Below, piece after piece: positions 32,599-40,648 of a DNA stretch of 64,000 nucleotides. The stretch comes from Chryseobacterium glaciei (lineage in GTDB: Bacteria; Bacteroidota; Bacteroidia; Flavobacteriales; Weeksellaceae). Positions within the stretch are counted from its first letter, which is position 1; every line of letters begins with the position of its first letter. A program made the translations under genes and the position numbers. The stretch is taken from assembly GCF_001648155.1 (NCBI RefSeq), contig NZ_CP015199.1, forward strand, positions 2,552,501-2,616,500, written 5' to 3'. The notes below the pieces were generated by a model. That model worked only from the letters and a program-made list of their open reading frames with translations, had not been told where the DNA came from and ran no database searches.

Positions 32599-34668
32599 TT
32601 ATTTATTCTTTTTATAATAATTAACACCGCATTCCAAGAATTTTTTGAAATCTTCTTTCGGCATATATCCTGAAACAGGAGAATTAATAACTTTTCCGTC
32701 CGGAGTAATCAACACATAATGTGGTTGAGAATTATTATTAAAATTCACTTGTTGGAACAGGCTCCATCTGTCACCAATCGTTTTTACTTTCTTAACTTGT
32801 CCTTCACCAAGATCAATTTTAGTTTTTTGATCTTCAGGAAGTTCTTCTTTATCATCAACATATAATGAAGCCAGAACGATGTCGTTTTGAAGAATTGGTA
32901 AAATATCCGGTTCGCTCCAAACGAATTCTTCCATTTTTCTACAGTTTTCGCAACCGTAACCTGTGAAGTCAATTAGAACAGGTTTGTCTTCTTTTTTGGC
33001 TAATTCAATAGCTTTGAAGAAATCATGCTCAGGATGCATTCCCAGAATTCCATCTTTTTCGTCGTGGAAATAACTAACATTCAACGGAGGTAAAATTCCG
33101 CTTAATAATTGGAGTTTCGGACGCTCTGATGGCATCAATCCTTGAATCATATAAACAACAAAACCAATTCCCAATACTCCTAAAACTTTTCGTGCAATAG
33201 AAATTTTTGGTTTTTTATCATCATGTGGAAATCTTATTAATCCGAATAGATACAACGTTAATCCAATTCCGATAACGATCCAGATCACGATGAAAAGTTC
33301 TCTTTTTAATAAGAAAGTTTTAGAAACTAAATCTGCTTTTGATAAGAATTTCAATGCTAAAGCCAATTCTATAAATCCTAAAACGACTTTTACAGTATTC
33401 ATCCATCCTCCCGATTTTGGAAGACTTTGTAATGCTTGCGGGAATAAAGCCAGCAATCCGAAAATAATTGCCCAAGCCAAACCAAAACCTGTTAAAGCCA
33501 AAGTTAAAAGCGTTGGAATATGTGATGAACCCGATAAAGATCCTCCCAATAAACTTCCTAAAATAGGACCTGTACAAGAGAAAGATACAATCACCAAAGT
33601 TAAAGCCATAAAGAAAATACCGATGATTCCACCAGCTTCTTCTGCTTTTGAAGATTTGTTTGCGATTGAACTTGGTAACGAGATGTCATAGTATCCGAAG
33701 AAACTTCCTGCGAAGAAAATAAATACGATAAAGAATACGATATTCAGCCAAATGCTTGTTGAGATTTCGTTGAAAACATTTCCTGCAATTCCGTCAATTA
33801 AATGAAAAGGAACACTTAATAAAACAAAAATAAGAAGAATGAAAAATCCGTAGATCAATGCATCTCTTTTCCCTTTTGCTTTATTTTTATTCCCTTTTGT
33901 AAAGAACGAAACCGTTAACGGAATCATTGGGAAAACACACGGTGTCAACAATGCAATCAGCCCTCCAATAAATCCTAGAAATAAATAAGTCCAATAATTT
34001 TCGCTGTCTTTAACGGCTGCTGTTCCACAATCTGTTAAAGGTTTTTGAAAATCAATAGATTCTATTTTTAATTGTTTTGGATCTAATTTTGAAACTCCTG
34101 CAACTACCGCTGTTTCTGTTTTTACAGGATTTTCCACTGCTGTTTCTACTGTTTTAACAGAATCTTTTGGAGTTTCTGCTTTTTCAGTGATAGCTTCTGC
34201 CGTTGCCCCTTTTGGAGTGATTTTTTGAGTGAATTCCAACGTATTCGGAGCCAAACAAACTCGGTCGTCACAAGTCTGATAGGTAATTTCTGCAACTACA
34301 TCACCAGGTTTTGTTCCGTCTTTTAATTTAAATTTTTGCTTGAAACCTGCAGAATTGGAGTAGAAAATAATTTTCCCGCCAAAAGCTTCAGAAAATTCTT
34401 CATGTTTTTTACCTGTTTCGGTAAATTTTCCAATTAGTTCAATATTTTTTCCGGAAACTTTATATTCTGTCGGAATTCCTGTGTCTTCAGGAATGTCTTT
34501 AGAATAGATATGCCAACCGCTTTCCATTGTTGCATTCAACACGGCTTCATATTGGTTGTCTCCCAGTTCGTTAACCGTAAGTTTAAATTTTACAGGATTT
34601 TTGATTTGTGCATTAATTCCTGTCGCTAAAAACAGCAGTATTAATAAAAACCAGTTTTTAAATTTCAT
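32599..34668 (-). CDS. dsbD: Thiol:disulfide interchange protein DsbD
   Basis: A polytopic membrane reductase that passes electrons from cytoplasmic thioredoxin to the periplasm. I start at the ATG at 34668 (MKFKNWFLLILLFLATGINA, a signal peptide), giving 689 residues; the in-frame reading from 34740 adds 24 charged residues. Order: N-terminal DsbD-alpha-like domain with WHIYSKDIPEDTG and CDDRVC, a low-complexity linker of KTVET repeats, a central domain of about eight TMs with the redox cysteines in TPCVFPMIPLTVSF and FSCTGPILGSLLGG, and a C-terminal thioredoxin domain with CENC in FTGYGCENCRKMEEF. Confidence 0.93.
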   Translation of the reverse strand: MKFKNWFLLILLFLATGINAQIKNPVKFKLTVNELGDNQYEAVLNATMESGWHIYSKDIPEDTGIPTEYKVSGKNIELIGKFTETGKKHEEFSEAFGGKIIFYSNSAGFKQKFKLKDGTKPGDVVAEITYQTCDDRVCLAPNTLEFTQKITPKGATAEAITEKAETPKDSVKTVETAVENPVKTETAVVAGVSKLDPKQLKIESIDFQKPLTDCGTAAVKDSENYWTYLFLGFIGGLIALLTPCVFPMIPLTVSFFTKGNKNKAKGKRDALIYGFFILLIFVLLSVPFHLIDGIAGNVFNEISTSIWLNIVFFIVFIFFAGSFFGYYDISLPSSIANKSSKAEEAGGIIGIFFMALTLVIVSFSCTGPILGSLLGGSLSGSSHIPTLLTLALTGFGLAWAIIFGLLALFPQALQSLPKSGGWMNTVKVVLGFIELALALKFLSKADLVSKTFLLKRELFIVIWIVIGIGLTLYLFGLIRFPHDDKKPKISIARKVLGVLGIGFVVYMIQGLMPSERPKLQLLSGILPPLNVSYFHDEKDGILGMHPEHDFFKAIELAKKEDKPVLIDFTGYGCENCRKMEEFVWSEPDILPILQNDIVLASLYVDDKEELPEDQKTKIDLGEGQVKKVKTIGDRWSLFQQVNFNNNSQPHYVLITPDGKVINSPVSGYMPKEDFKKFLECGVNYYKKNK

Positions 34669-34982
34669 TTTTCTTTTATTAAAAGTTTTGAGAATGTTTT
34701 TTGTTTTCTCATCCCATGCATGTTGTCTGTTTTTAACCAAAAAAGGATTATTTTTTCTCCAAGTAAGGTTAAATTTTTTACTTCGCTAAAATAGCTAATT
34801 TTTACTCCTTAAAAAAACTCAGGAACTTTGTTTTTTCTACGAATCAATTTTACAAAAGATGCTCGTTGATATATTTTACCTTAGCAGTAATAGAGATACG
34901 TATTCTTTTGAATCAAAAATTTGCATAAAATACTTCTATTGATTTTCTCAATACGTTCAATTATACGATTTGAAAAATATCT
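34669..34982. other. Non-coding gap, no feature recognised
   Basis: This 314-bp AT-rich stretch upstream of dsbD holds only the tail of a long dsbD reading. I find no TAnnTTTG box, hairpin or convincing ORF. The dsbD promoter must lie here but does not match the consensus. Confidence 0.5.
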
Positions 34983-35942
34983 TTATAATTGCTTCAAAAT
35001 ATCTTCTGCAGAGGCTCTTTCTTTATAATCAGGATTAAAATATCTCCAAGAGATCACTTTATTTTCATCAAGAATATACGTTGCAGAAACAGGTAGCCTT
35101 CCAGAATTATCAGATCTGCTTGTCGCAAAACCTTCTACTTTTGAAGTATAAGCGGCCAAAGTTTTACTATCGGGAGTATATAAAACGTCAAAAGCTTCAG
35201 CAATTTTATACCCTTCATCATATAAAACAGTGTATCCGGTTTTTGTTTTGGAAAGGGTTTTCTCTATAAATTCAGGTTTTTCAGGAGAGATAATAACCAG
35301 TCTTGCATTTTTAGCTTTTAATTCCGGGGCTAAATTTTGAAGAGACTCAATATATTTATTACAGTAAGGGCACCATTGTCCACGGATGAAAACTAAAATC
35401 AATTTTTCCTTTTCTTTCGCCGAGGAAAATGTCTTTCCTAAATGATCTTTTGCCGAAAAATCTGCAATTTTATCTCCAACCATTTTTCCTTTCACCATAT
35501 CGAGTGTTTTAGGAGCCATGTTTGATGAAACTTTACTTAAAACTGAAGATCCAACTGTCGAAAACTGCTCTGCATCATAATATCCAAAATCATATTGAAC
35601 TAATTTTCCCGTCGCGTCTAAAAATAAAAATGATGGAAAATTCACAATTTTAAATTCTTTTGCCAATGCTACACCTTCTTTTTCTGCGTCTATAGCAAGG
35701 TTTACAAAGTTTTTGTTGAATAATTCTCCAACTTTAGGATCTGTAAAAGTGTTTTTCTGCATCAATTTACATGGTCCGCACCAAGTTGTGTAGATGTCTA
35801 TGAAAATAAGCTTGTTTTCTTTTTTTGCAATTTGTTTTGCAGCCTCAAGATCAATGCTTTGAAAATTGATCCCTTTCTTACTTTGTGCATTAGCGGAAAT
35901 TCCGATCAATAAGCACAGACTTAATACAATTGTTTTAAACAT
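34983..35942 (-). CDS. Secreted protein with fused thioredoxin and peroxiredoxin-like domains
   Basis: Starting at the ATG at 35942 (MFKTIVLSLCLLIGISANAQ, signal peptide), this is 319 residues with two thioredoxin folds. The first has WCGPC (C55, C58) in IDIYTTWCGPCKLMQKNTF and the cis-Pro region NFPSFLFLDATG. The second, from about residue 155, is AhpC/TSA-like with WCPYC (C191, C194) in VFIRGQWCPYCNKYIE. It should act in the periplasm as a disulfide reductase or thiol peroxidase, and dsbD next door is a likely electron source. Combined domains in one chain are uncommon. A reading 15 codons longer lacks a sensible start. Confidence 0.88.
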   Translation of the reverse strand: MFKTIVLSLCLLIGISANAQSKKGINFQSIDLEAAKQIAKKENKLIFIDIYTTWCGPCKLMQKNTFTDPKVGELFNKNFVNLAIDAEKEGVALAKEFKIVNFPSFLFLDATGKLVQYDFGYYDAEQFSTVGSSVLSKVSSNMAPKTLDMVKGKMVGDKIADFSAKDHLGKTFSSAKEKEKLILVFIRGQWCPYCNKYIESLQNLAPELKAKNARLVIISPEKPEFIEKTLSKTKTGYTVLYDEGYKIAEAFDVLYTPDSKTLAAYTSKVEGFATSRSDNSGRLPVSATYILDENKVISWRYFNPDYKERASAEDILKQL

Positions 35943-35974
35943 AATATTGATATTTATTATTAAGTTCCAAAAAC

Positions 35975-36005
35975 AAAAAAAAATCACCCGACTTTTGGGT
36001 GATTT
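35975..36005 (-). terminator. Terminator after the ECF sigma factor gene
   Basis: Stem AAATCACCC / GGGTGATTT with a 7-nt loop, then a long T-run on the minus strand. Sits between the sigma gene and the thioredoxin-fusion gene. Confidence 0.85.
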
Positions 36006-36030
36006 TTTTATAATTGACTGTATTTCAGTG

Positions 36031-36585
36031 CTAAAAATTATCGTTATTTTTTATTTTTCGAATTTGTTCAACACATTTATGCTTCTGATTTTGTGCATTA
36101 TGCTTGCTGGAATATTGGTATTTGGTCTGAATTTCTTCAATACTTTTATTTTTCATAAAAATATCCTGAATTAAGTTTTTGCAATGGGTAGAAATAGAAT
36201 TAATGTAACCATTTAATTTATCCCAATAATCTCGTTCGTTCTCAATAGCTAAATTGATCTCTTCTTGGTGTGTAGCGTAATAATTTTCCGGAATCTCTAT
36301 GAGAAACTCTTTATTTCTAAGCTTTTTCAGCCATAAATTTTTAGAAATCCCTGAAATGTAATAACCAAGACAAGTGTGTGCTTTGAAGTCGTCAGTAAAT
36401 AGTTTTTCGTATAAAATAACCAACGCATCCTGAAAAATGTCTTCAGCATCTTCAAGATTTCCTCTATTATTAAGAACGAATTTTTTAGTATAAACAAAGT
36501 ATTTTTGATATAAAATGGCGAAAGCTACATTGCTATTCTTTTTAAAATCTTCTATTGCTAGAGTATTTGTTGTTTTTCTGTCCAT
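36031..36585 (-). CDS. ECF-type RNA polymerase sigma factor
   Basis: A 184-residue sigma-70-family protein. Region 2 is in FAILYQKYFVYTKKFVLN followed by EDAEDIFQDALVILYEKL, and region 4 is around IQDIFMKNKSIEEIQTKYQY with a lysine-rich end (AQNQKHKCVEQIRKIKN). It lacks an N-terminal region 1, as expected of ECF sigmas. Its first 28 nt overlap the end of tilS in another frame, so it is co-transcribed with and possibly coupled to tilS. No anti-sigma factor is adjacent, so its control is not apparent. Confidence 0.85.
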   Translation of the reverse strand: MDRKTTNTLAIEDFKKNSNVAFAILYQKYFVYTKKFVLNNRGNLEDAEDIFQDALVILYEKLFTDDFKAHTCLGYYISGISKNLWLKKLRNKEFLIEIPENYYATHQEEINLAIENERDYWDKLNGYINSISTHCKNLIQDIFMKNKSIEEIQTKYQYSSKHNAQNQKHKCVEQIRKIKNNDNF

Positions 36586-37880
36586 TTTATTTTCAATGTT
36601 TTTTTGGTGTGCTTACCTGTAGAAAATCTTCCGTCTTGTCGATAAGGTAATATTCCTAAAATCTGATCTTTAGAATCACATAATAACCAAATGTTTTCCT
36701 TTTCGAAAATAGATAGTTTTTCGTCTCGCAGGAATTTAGAAACTTTCTTTTTCCCTTTCATTCCGATCGGGAAAAATAAATCACCTTCTTTCTTTTTTCT
36801 TAGCTTTAAAGGAAGATGTATTTTTTCCATATCTAAAAGCCATTCTAATGATTCTGTAGTTGAAATCTTGAATTCCAGACTTTCGGGTAAAATTATTTCC
36901 AGATTTTCATTGATATTTAAAATAATTTCTTCTGGCTTTTCATTCAGAATATCAGAATTTAGGTTTGAAAAAATCAATTCATTGCGGTCGATTTTTAATT
37001 GATAATCTTTTGATAAAAAAGAGCTTCCGTTTTCAGCTTTAAAAATTTTCGAAATTTCCTCTTCTTGATTAAAACCATACTTTTTTAAAATCTCAAACTT
37101 TACAAAATTACTTTCCTGATTCAGCTTTTCTTTGGATAAGATTTTATGATCTTTGTTAAATATCGAAAGCTTATTTTCTATTTCTTTAATTTGATTCTGA
37201 ACAAAATCTTTGGTCTGATTTAAATATGAAGAACTTTTTTTGAAGTTTTCCAGGAAATGTTCGTTTGTTTCCATAAGTTTGGGAACAATCTCGTTTCTGA
37301 TTTTATTTCTTAAATAATCACTTTTTTTATTGGATAGATCTTCACGAAATTCAACATTATTTTCTTTTGTAAATTGGTAAATCTCTTCTTTTGAAAACTG
37401 CAGAAGTGGACGAAGAATATTATTGTCATTCGATGGAATTCCACTCAAACCATTAATTCCAGAAGCTTTTGATAAATTAATAATGAAAGTTTCCAATTGG
37501 TCATTCAAATGATGAGCAGTTACTAAAAACTCCAAATTTTCCTGTTGCTGAATTTTTTTAAAGAAATTATAACGCAATTCTCTCGCCCAAAGCTGAATAG
37601 AATTTTCAGGTTTTTGATCTTTCTCAGAAACTTCATACAAGTGAAACGGAATATGATTTTTCTTACAAAAATCCTGAACCACTTTTTGATCAAGATCAGA
37701 ATCTTCTCCACGAAGTTTATAGTTAATATGTGCAACCTGAAACTTAATCTCAGAATCCAGAAACAAAGAAGCTAAAACCATAGAATCAGCACCACCGCTC
37801 ACTGCCAATAAATAGGAATGATTTTCAGGTGATTCAATGAGATTTTTTAATTGATTTTTAAAACTTAAATAGTCCAACAT
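36558..37880 (-). CDS. tilS: tRNA(Ile)-lysidine synthase
   Basis: TilS changes C34 of the tRNA-Ile CAU anticodon to lysidine using ATP and lysine, allowing AUA decoding. The 440 residues fit the family. The PP-loop ATP site is LLAVSGGADSMVLASLF (residues 24-40), followed by AHINYKLRGEDSDLDQKVV, VTAHHLNDQLETFIINLS and GIPSNDNNILRPLL. The C-terminal TilS domain includes KEGDLFFPIGMKGKKKVSKF. It diverges from an OmpA-like gene, with a -7 box 24 nt upstream of its ATG. Confidence 0.95.
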   Translation of the reverse strand: MLDYLSFKNQLKNLIESPENHSYLLAVSGGADSMVLASLFLDSEIKFQVAHINYKLRGEDSDLDQKVVQDFCKKNHIPFHLYEVSEKDQKPENSIQLWARELRYNFFKKIQQQENLEFLVTAHHLNDQLETFIINLSKASGINGLSGIPSNDNNILRPLLQFSKEEIYQFTKENNVEFREDLSNKKSDYLRNKIRNEIVPKLMETNEHFLENFKKSSSYLNQTKDFVQNQIKEIENKLSIFNKDHKILSKEKLNQESNFVKFEILKKYGFNQEEEISKIFKAENGSSFLSKDYQLKIDRNELIFSNLNSDILNEKPEEIILNINENLEIILPESLEFKISTTESLEWLLDMEKIHLPLKLRKKKEGDLFFPIGMKGKKKVSKFLRDEKLSIFEKENIWLLCDSKDQILGILPYRQDGRFSTGKHTKKTLKIKWTEKQQIL

Positions 37881-37903
37881 CTGTGTTGAGAATTTCTTTT
37901 ATA

Positions 37904-37944
37904 CAAAGATAAACCATTAATTAAAATGAATTTTCCTAAATTTG
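37904..37944. promoter_or_regulatory. Divergent -7 boxes of tilS and the OmpA-like gene
   Basis: TATCTTTG on the minus strand (37911-37904) serves tilS, and TAAATTTG on the plus strand (37937-37944) serves the OmpA-like gene. They lie only 25 bp apart, so the two promoters share upstream DNA. No -33 TTTG is clear for either. Confidence 0.5.
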
Positions 37945-37966
37945 ATTCGTCTAAAAAAGATTATTT

Positions 37967-38800
37967 ATGAAGATTATTAAAATTCTAGCAGTTTCTGCGA
38001 TGGCGTTGGGGATGACATCTTGTATAAGCAAAAAGCAATACGATGCTCTAAGTTCAAACTACAAGCAATGTATTGAAAACATTGGCGAAAGACAAAGAGA
38101 GATCCAGGATCTGAAGTCTCAAAATTCTGCATTATCAGGAGAGAATAATTTACTAAAAAGTCAGCATGATGCTTTAAAATCATCATTAGATGCTTGTTTG
38201 TCTAATACAGGAAAAAGCTCTGCAAATATTGATAAATTGGTAAGCGAGATTAACTCTTCAAACTCTTATATTAAGCAGTTGATTTCTAATAATGCTAAAA
38301 ATGACAGTTTAAATTTAGCTTTATCAAACAAACTGAAAAGATCTTTGGATAACGTAACAGACGATGATGTTCAGGTAAAAGTATTGAAAGGAGTTGTAAT
38401 GATTTCGCTTTCAGATAAAATGCTATATAAAGTTGGTGATTACAATGTATTGCCTGCAGCTCAGGAAGTATTAGGAAAAGTTGCTAAAGTTATTAACGAT
38501 TACGATAAATATTCAGTATTGATTGAAGGTAACACAGATAATTCTCCTTTAAGCTCTCCAAACTTACCAAGAGATAACTGGGATCTTTCTGCTTTGAGAG
38601 GTACATCAATTGCTAAAGTTTTACAGTCTCAATTCGGGGTTGATCCTGCAAGAATTACAGCAGGTGGACGTTCTGAGTACAATCCTAAAGCGACAAATAT
38701 GAGCGTTTCTGGAAGAGGTGAAAACAGAAGAACGGAGATCATTATTATGCCTAAGCTTGATGAATTCATGAAATTGATGGATATTACTCCTAAGAAATAA
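37967..38800 (+). CDS. OmpA-family outer-membrane lipoprotein
   Basis: A 277-residue lipoprotein: signal MKIIKILAVSAMALGMTSC with the lipid cysteine C19. Residues about 30-120 form a long coiled-coil region (NIGERQREIQDLKSQNSALS). The C-terminal OmpA-like domain (about 145-270) should bind peptidoglycan: SVLIEGNTDNSPL, NWDLSALRGTSIAKVLQSQF, ARITAGGRSEYNPKATN, and GRGENRRTEIIIMPKLDE. It anchors the outer membrane to the wall. Single gene with a strong terminator. Confidence 0.93.
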   Translation: MKIIKILAVSAMALGMTSCISKKQYDALSSNYKQCIENIGERQREIQDLKSQNSALSGENNLLKSQHDALKSSLDACLSNTGKSSANIDKLVSEINSSNSYIKQLISNNAKNDSLNLALSNKLKRSLDNVTDDDVQVKVLKGVVMISLSDKMLYKVGDYNVLPAAQEVLGKVAKVINDYDKYSVLIEGNTDNSPLSSPNLPRDNWDLSALRGTSIAKVLQSQFGVDPARITAGGRSEYNPKATNMSVSGRGENRRTEIIIMPKLDEFMKLMDITPKK

Positions 38801-38820
38801 GAATTTCAAATTCAAAAATA

Positions 38821-38858
38821 AAAAATAACTCCCGGAGAAATTCGGGAGTTATTTTTTT
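38821..38858 (+). terminator. Terminator after the OmpA-like gene
   Basis: Perfect 14-bp stem AAAAATAACTCCCG / CGGGAGTTATTTTT with a T-run; can also serve the minus-strand small ORF that ends at 38861. Confidence 0.9.
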
Positions 38859-38860
38859 AA

Positions 38861-39016
38861 TCAAATTAATTCTTCTTTTTTCAATAACGAAATAATTCTT
38901 TGAAAAAACGAATTGGACATTTCAGGTTTAGTTTTTTTTAAGGAAGAATCCGCCTTGCCCAAAGGCATTGCGGTCTTCTGATTCTTCGTGTTAATTAGTT
39001 TTCCCCCTACATTCAT
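38861..39016 (-). CDS. Possible 51-aa small protein
   Basis: An in-frame ORF from 39070 would start upstream of the -7 box at 39057-39050, so I take the internal ATG at 39016, giving MNVGGKLINTKNQKTAMPLG and ending FFQRIISLLKKEELI (51 residues). It is basic in the middle and has an amphipathic C-terminal helix. I recognise no family. Support is the promoter placed about 30 nt ahead, and a terminator next to its stop. It could be spurious. Confidence 0.4.
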   Translation of the reverse strand: MNVGGKLINTKNQKTAMPLGKADSSLKKTKPEMSNSFFQRIISLLKKEELI

Positions 39017-39049
39017 TTTATTTTTTCTTAGTGTTTTTACCCGTCTTTG

Positions 39050-39057
39050 CAAAGATA
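39050..39057 (-). promoter_or_regulatory. -7 box of the possible small gene
   Basis: TATCTTTG on the minus strand, exact fit. No TTTG at -33. Confidence 0.4.
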
Positions 39058-39080
39058 TAGGAATAGCCATTCGAAAACAT

Positions 39081-39115
39081 CCGTATTTTTACGGTAATTC
39101 GCATGGGGTTTTCCC
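39081..39115. promoter_or_regulatory. Inverted motifs in a divergent intergenic region
   Basis: ccgtatttttacgg (39081-39094) is a perfect 5-bp-arm palindrome, and ggggttttccc (39105-39115) is a GGG/CCC inverted pair 10 bp later. Both lie between the minus-strand small ORF and the plus-strand O-methyltransferase, so they may be regulator binding sites. No factor can be named. Confidence 0.3.
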
Positions 39116-39168
39116 TATTTTTCGGAGAATCTTTGTTTCAAAATTTATTCTTTTTCCTTATATTTAGT

Positions 39169-39176
39169 TAAATTTG
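39169..39176 (+). promoter_or_regulatory. -7 box of the O-methyltransferase gene
   Basis: TAAATTTG fits TAnnTTTG, 19 nt before the ATG. No -33 box at the usual distance. Confidence 0.45.
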
Positions 39177-39195
39177 ACTCACAAAAATTGTAAGA

Positions 39196-39843
39196 ATGAG
39201 CTTTTTTGAAGAAAAGAATGCTGAAATGGACAGGTATCTGGAGACACACGCATCTTCCGAACCTGAAATTCTGAAAAAACTGAGAAGAGAAACCTTTCAG
39301 AAAACCACACAGCCTCACATGATTTCGGGATATCAGCAAGGGAGACTTTTAACGATGATCTCTCAGATGATGCAGCCTAAAAATGTTCTCGAAATTGGGA
39401 CTTTTACAGGATATGCTACTTTATGTTTGACTACAGGCCTGGCAAAAGACGGAAAAATAACAACTTTAGATGTAAATGAAGATCTTGCTTATTTACCCAG
39501 AAAATATTTTCAGGAAAGTGAATATTCTAATCAGATTAATTTTAAACTTCAGGATGCAAAAGAATTCTTAAGTGAAACTGATGAGGTTTTCGATCTTGTT
39601 TTTATTGATGCTGATAAAGAAAATTACGCTGAATATTTTAGACTAATTAAACCCAGAACAAAATCGGGTTCAGTAGTTTTGTTTGATAATGTTCTTTGGT
39701 ACGGGAAAGTTTTGGAAGAAAATCCGAAGCAAAAATCAACCCAAGTTATCAAGGAATTAAATGATTTGATCGCAAAAGATGATGATTTTGAAAATCTTAT
39801 TTTACCTTTGCGTGACGGAGTAAATTTCCTGAGAAGGAAATAA
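39196..39843 (+). CDS. Class I SAM-dependent O-methyltransferase
   Basis: A 215-residue catechol O-methyltransferase-like enzyme. The SAM-binding motif is VLEIGTFTGYATLCLTTGLA, followed by TLDVNEDLAYL. The metal and substrate motif is DLVFIDADKENYAEYFRLI. The C-terminal VVLFDNVLWYGKVLEENPK is typical. The opening has the usual TFQKTTQPHMISGYQQGRLL. No signal peptide, so cytoplasmic. It stands alone with its own promoter. The substrate, a small phenolic or catechol, is not known. Confidence 0.9.
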   Translation: MSFFEEKNAEMDRYLETHASSEPEILKKLRRETFQKTTQPHMISGYQQGRLLTMISQMMQPKNVLEIGTFTGYATLCLTTGLAKDGKITTLDVNEDLAYLPRKYFQESEYSNQINFKLQDAKEFLSETDEVFDLVFIDADKENYAEYFRLIKPRTKSGSVVLFDNVLWYGKVLEENPKQKSTQVIKELNDLIAKDDDFENLILPLRDGVNFLRRK

Positions 39844-39931
39844 TTAAAAGAGTAAAGAATTCTGAGATTTAGAAATGAGAAAACAGATGATTTTCTTAAT
39901 TCCTAAATTTCTTAATCTCTAAATTTAAAAG

Positions 39932-40648
39932 ATGGATAAAGGAATTTGTAATGTTACAGTAGCACCGGTGCGCGCAGAAAATTCTGACAAAGCAGAAATT
40001 GTTACGGAAATATTGTTTGGAGAAAGCGCAGATATTTTGGAAGTGAATAAAAACTGGACCAAGATAAAAATGCATTATGACGGCTATGAAGGATGGATGG
40101 ATACCAAACAGATAAAACCTGTAACAGACGAAGAGTTGGCCAATAGAAAAGTTACGGTAGTCACGGAAGATTTTTCTTCTGTGCTTACAAATGATGGCAG
40201 AACTTTGCTTTCAATGGGCTCTGAAGTAGAATTTCAGACTGTAGCTTCAAGAAGAAGTCATGATCTCCGTGAAAGTGTTGCACTGACGGCAAAAGAATTC
40301 CTTAATGTGCCTTATTTATGGGGTGGCAAAAGCTTTTTTGCAGTAGACTGCTCCGGTTTTACACAATTGGTGTATAAAGTTCATAATATTAAACTGCCAA
40401 GAGATACGTATCAACAGGCGGAAGTAGGAGATGCGCTAACTTTCGTTGAAGAAAGTCAGCTTGGTGATCTTGCTTTTTTTGAAAATCCTGAGGGTAAAAT
40501 TATTCATGTCGGGATTATGTTGGATAATCAAAAAATCATCCATGCATCAGGAAAAGTGAGAATTGATACGCTGGATTCTACAGGTATTTTCAATAAAGAA
40601 CTGAATAAGCATACTCATAAATTAAGAGTGATTAAAAGTATCCTTTAA
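39932..40648 (+). CDS. NlpC/P60 cysteine peptidase with SH3 domain
   Basis: A 238-residue C40-family peptidase. An SH3b-like domain covers about residues 1-65 (ESADILEVNKNWTKIKMHY, then YEGWMDTKQIKP). The NlpC/P60 domain follows: catalytic C140 in WGGKSFFAVDCSGFTQLVY and H192 in GKIIHVGIMLDNQKIIHASG. Such enzymes cut gamma-D-Glu-diaminopimelate bonds in peptidoglycan stem peptides. No signal peptide is visible at the N-terminus, so it may act on recycled muropeptides in the cytoplasm. waaA follows with no gap. Confidence 0.9.
   Translation: MDKGICNVTVAPVRAENSDKAEIVTEILFGESADILEVNKNWTKIKMHYDGYEGWMDTKQIKPVTDEELANRKVTVVTEDFSSVLTNDGRTLLSMGSEVEFQTVASRRSHDLRESVALTAKEFLNVPYLWGGKSFFAVDCSGFTQLVYKVHNIKLPRDTYQQAEVGDALTFVEESQLGDLAFFENPEGKIIHVGIMLDNQKIIHASGKVRIDTLDSTGIFNKELNKHTHKLRVIKSIL

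Noticed and set aside
33290..33691. 133-codon plus-strand ORF
   Set aside because: Lies opposite the membrane domain of dsbD; lysine/proline-rich composition typical of antisense to hydrophobic codons.
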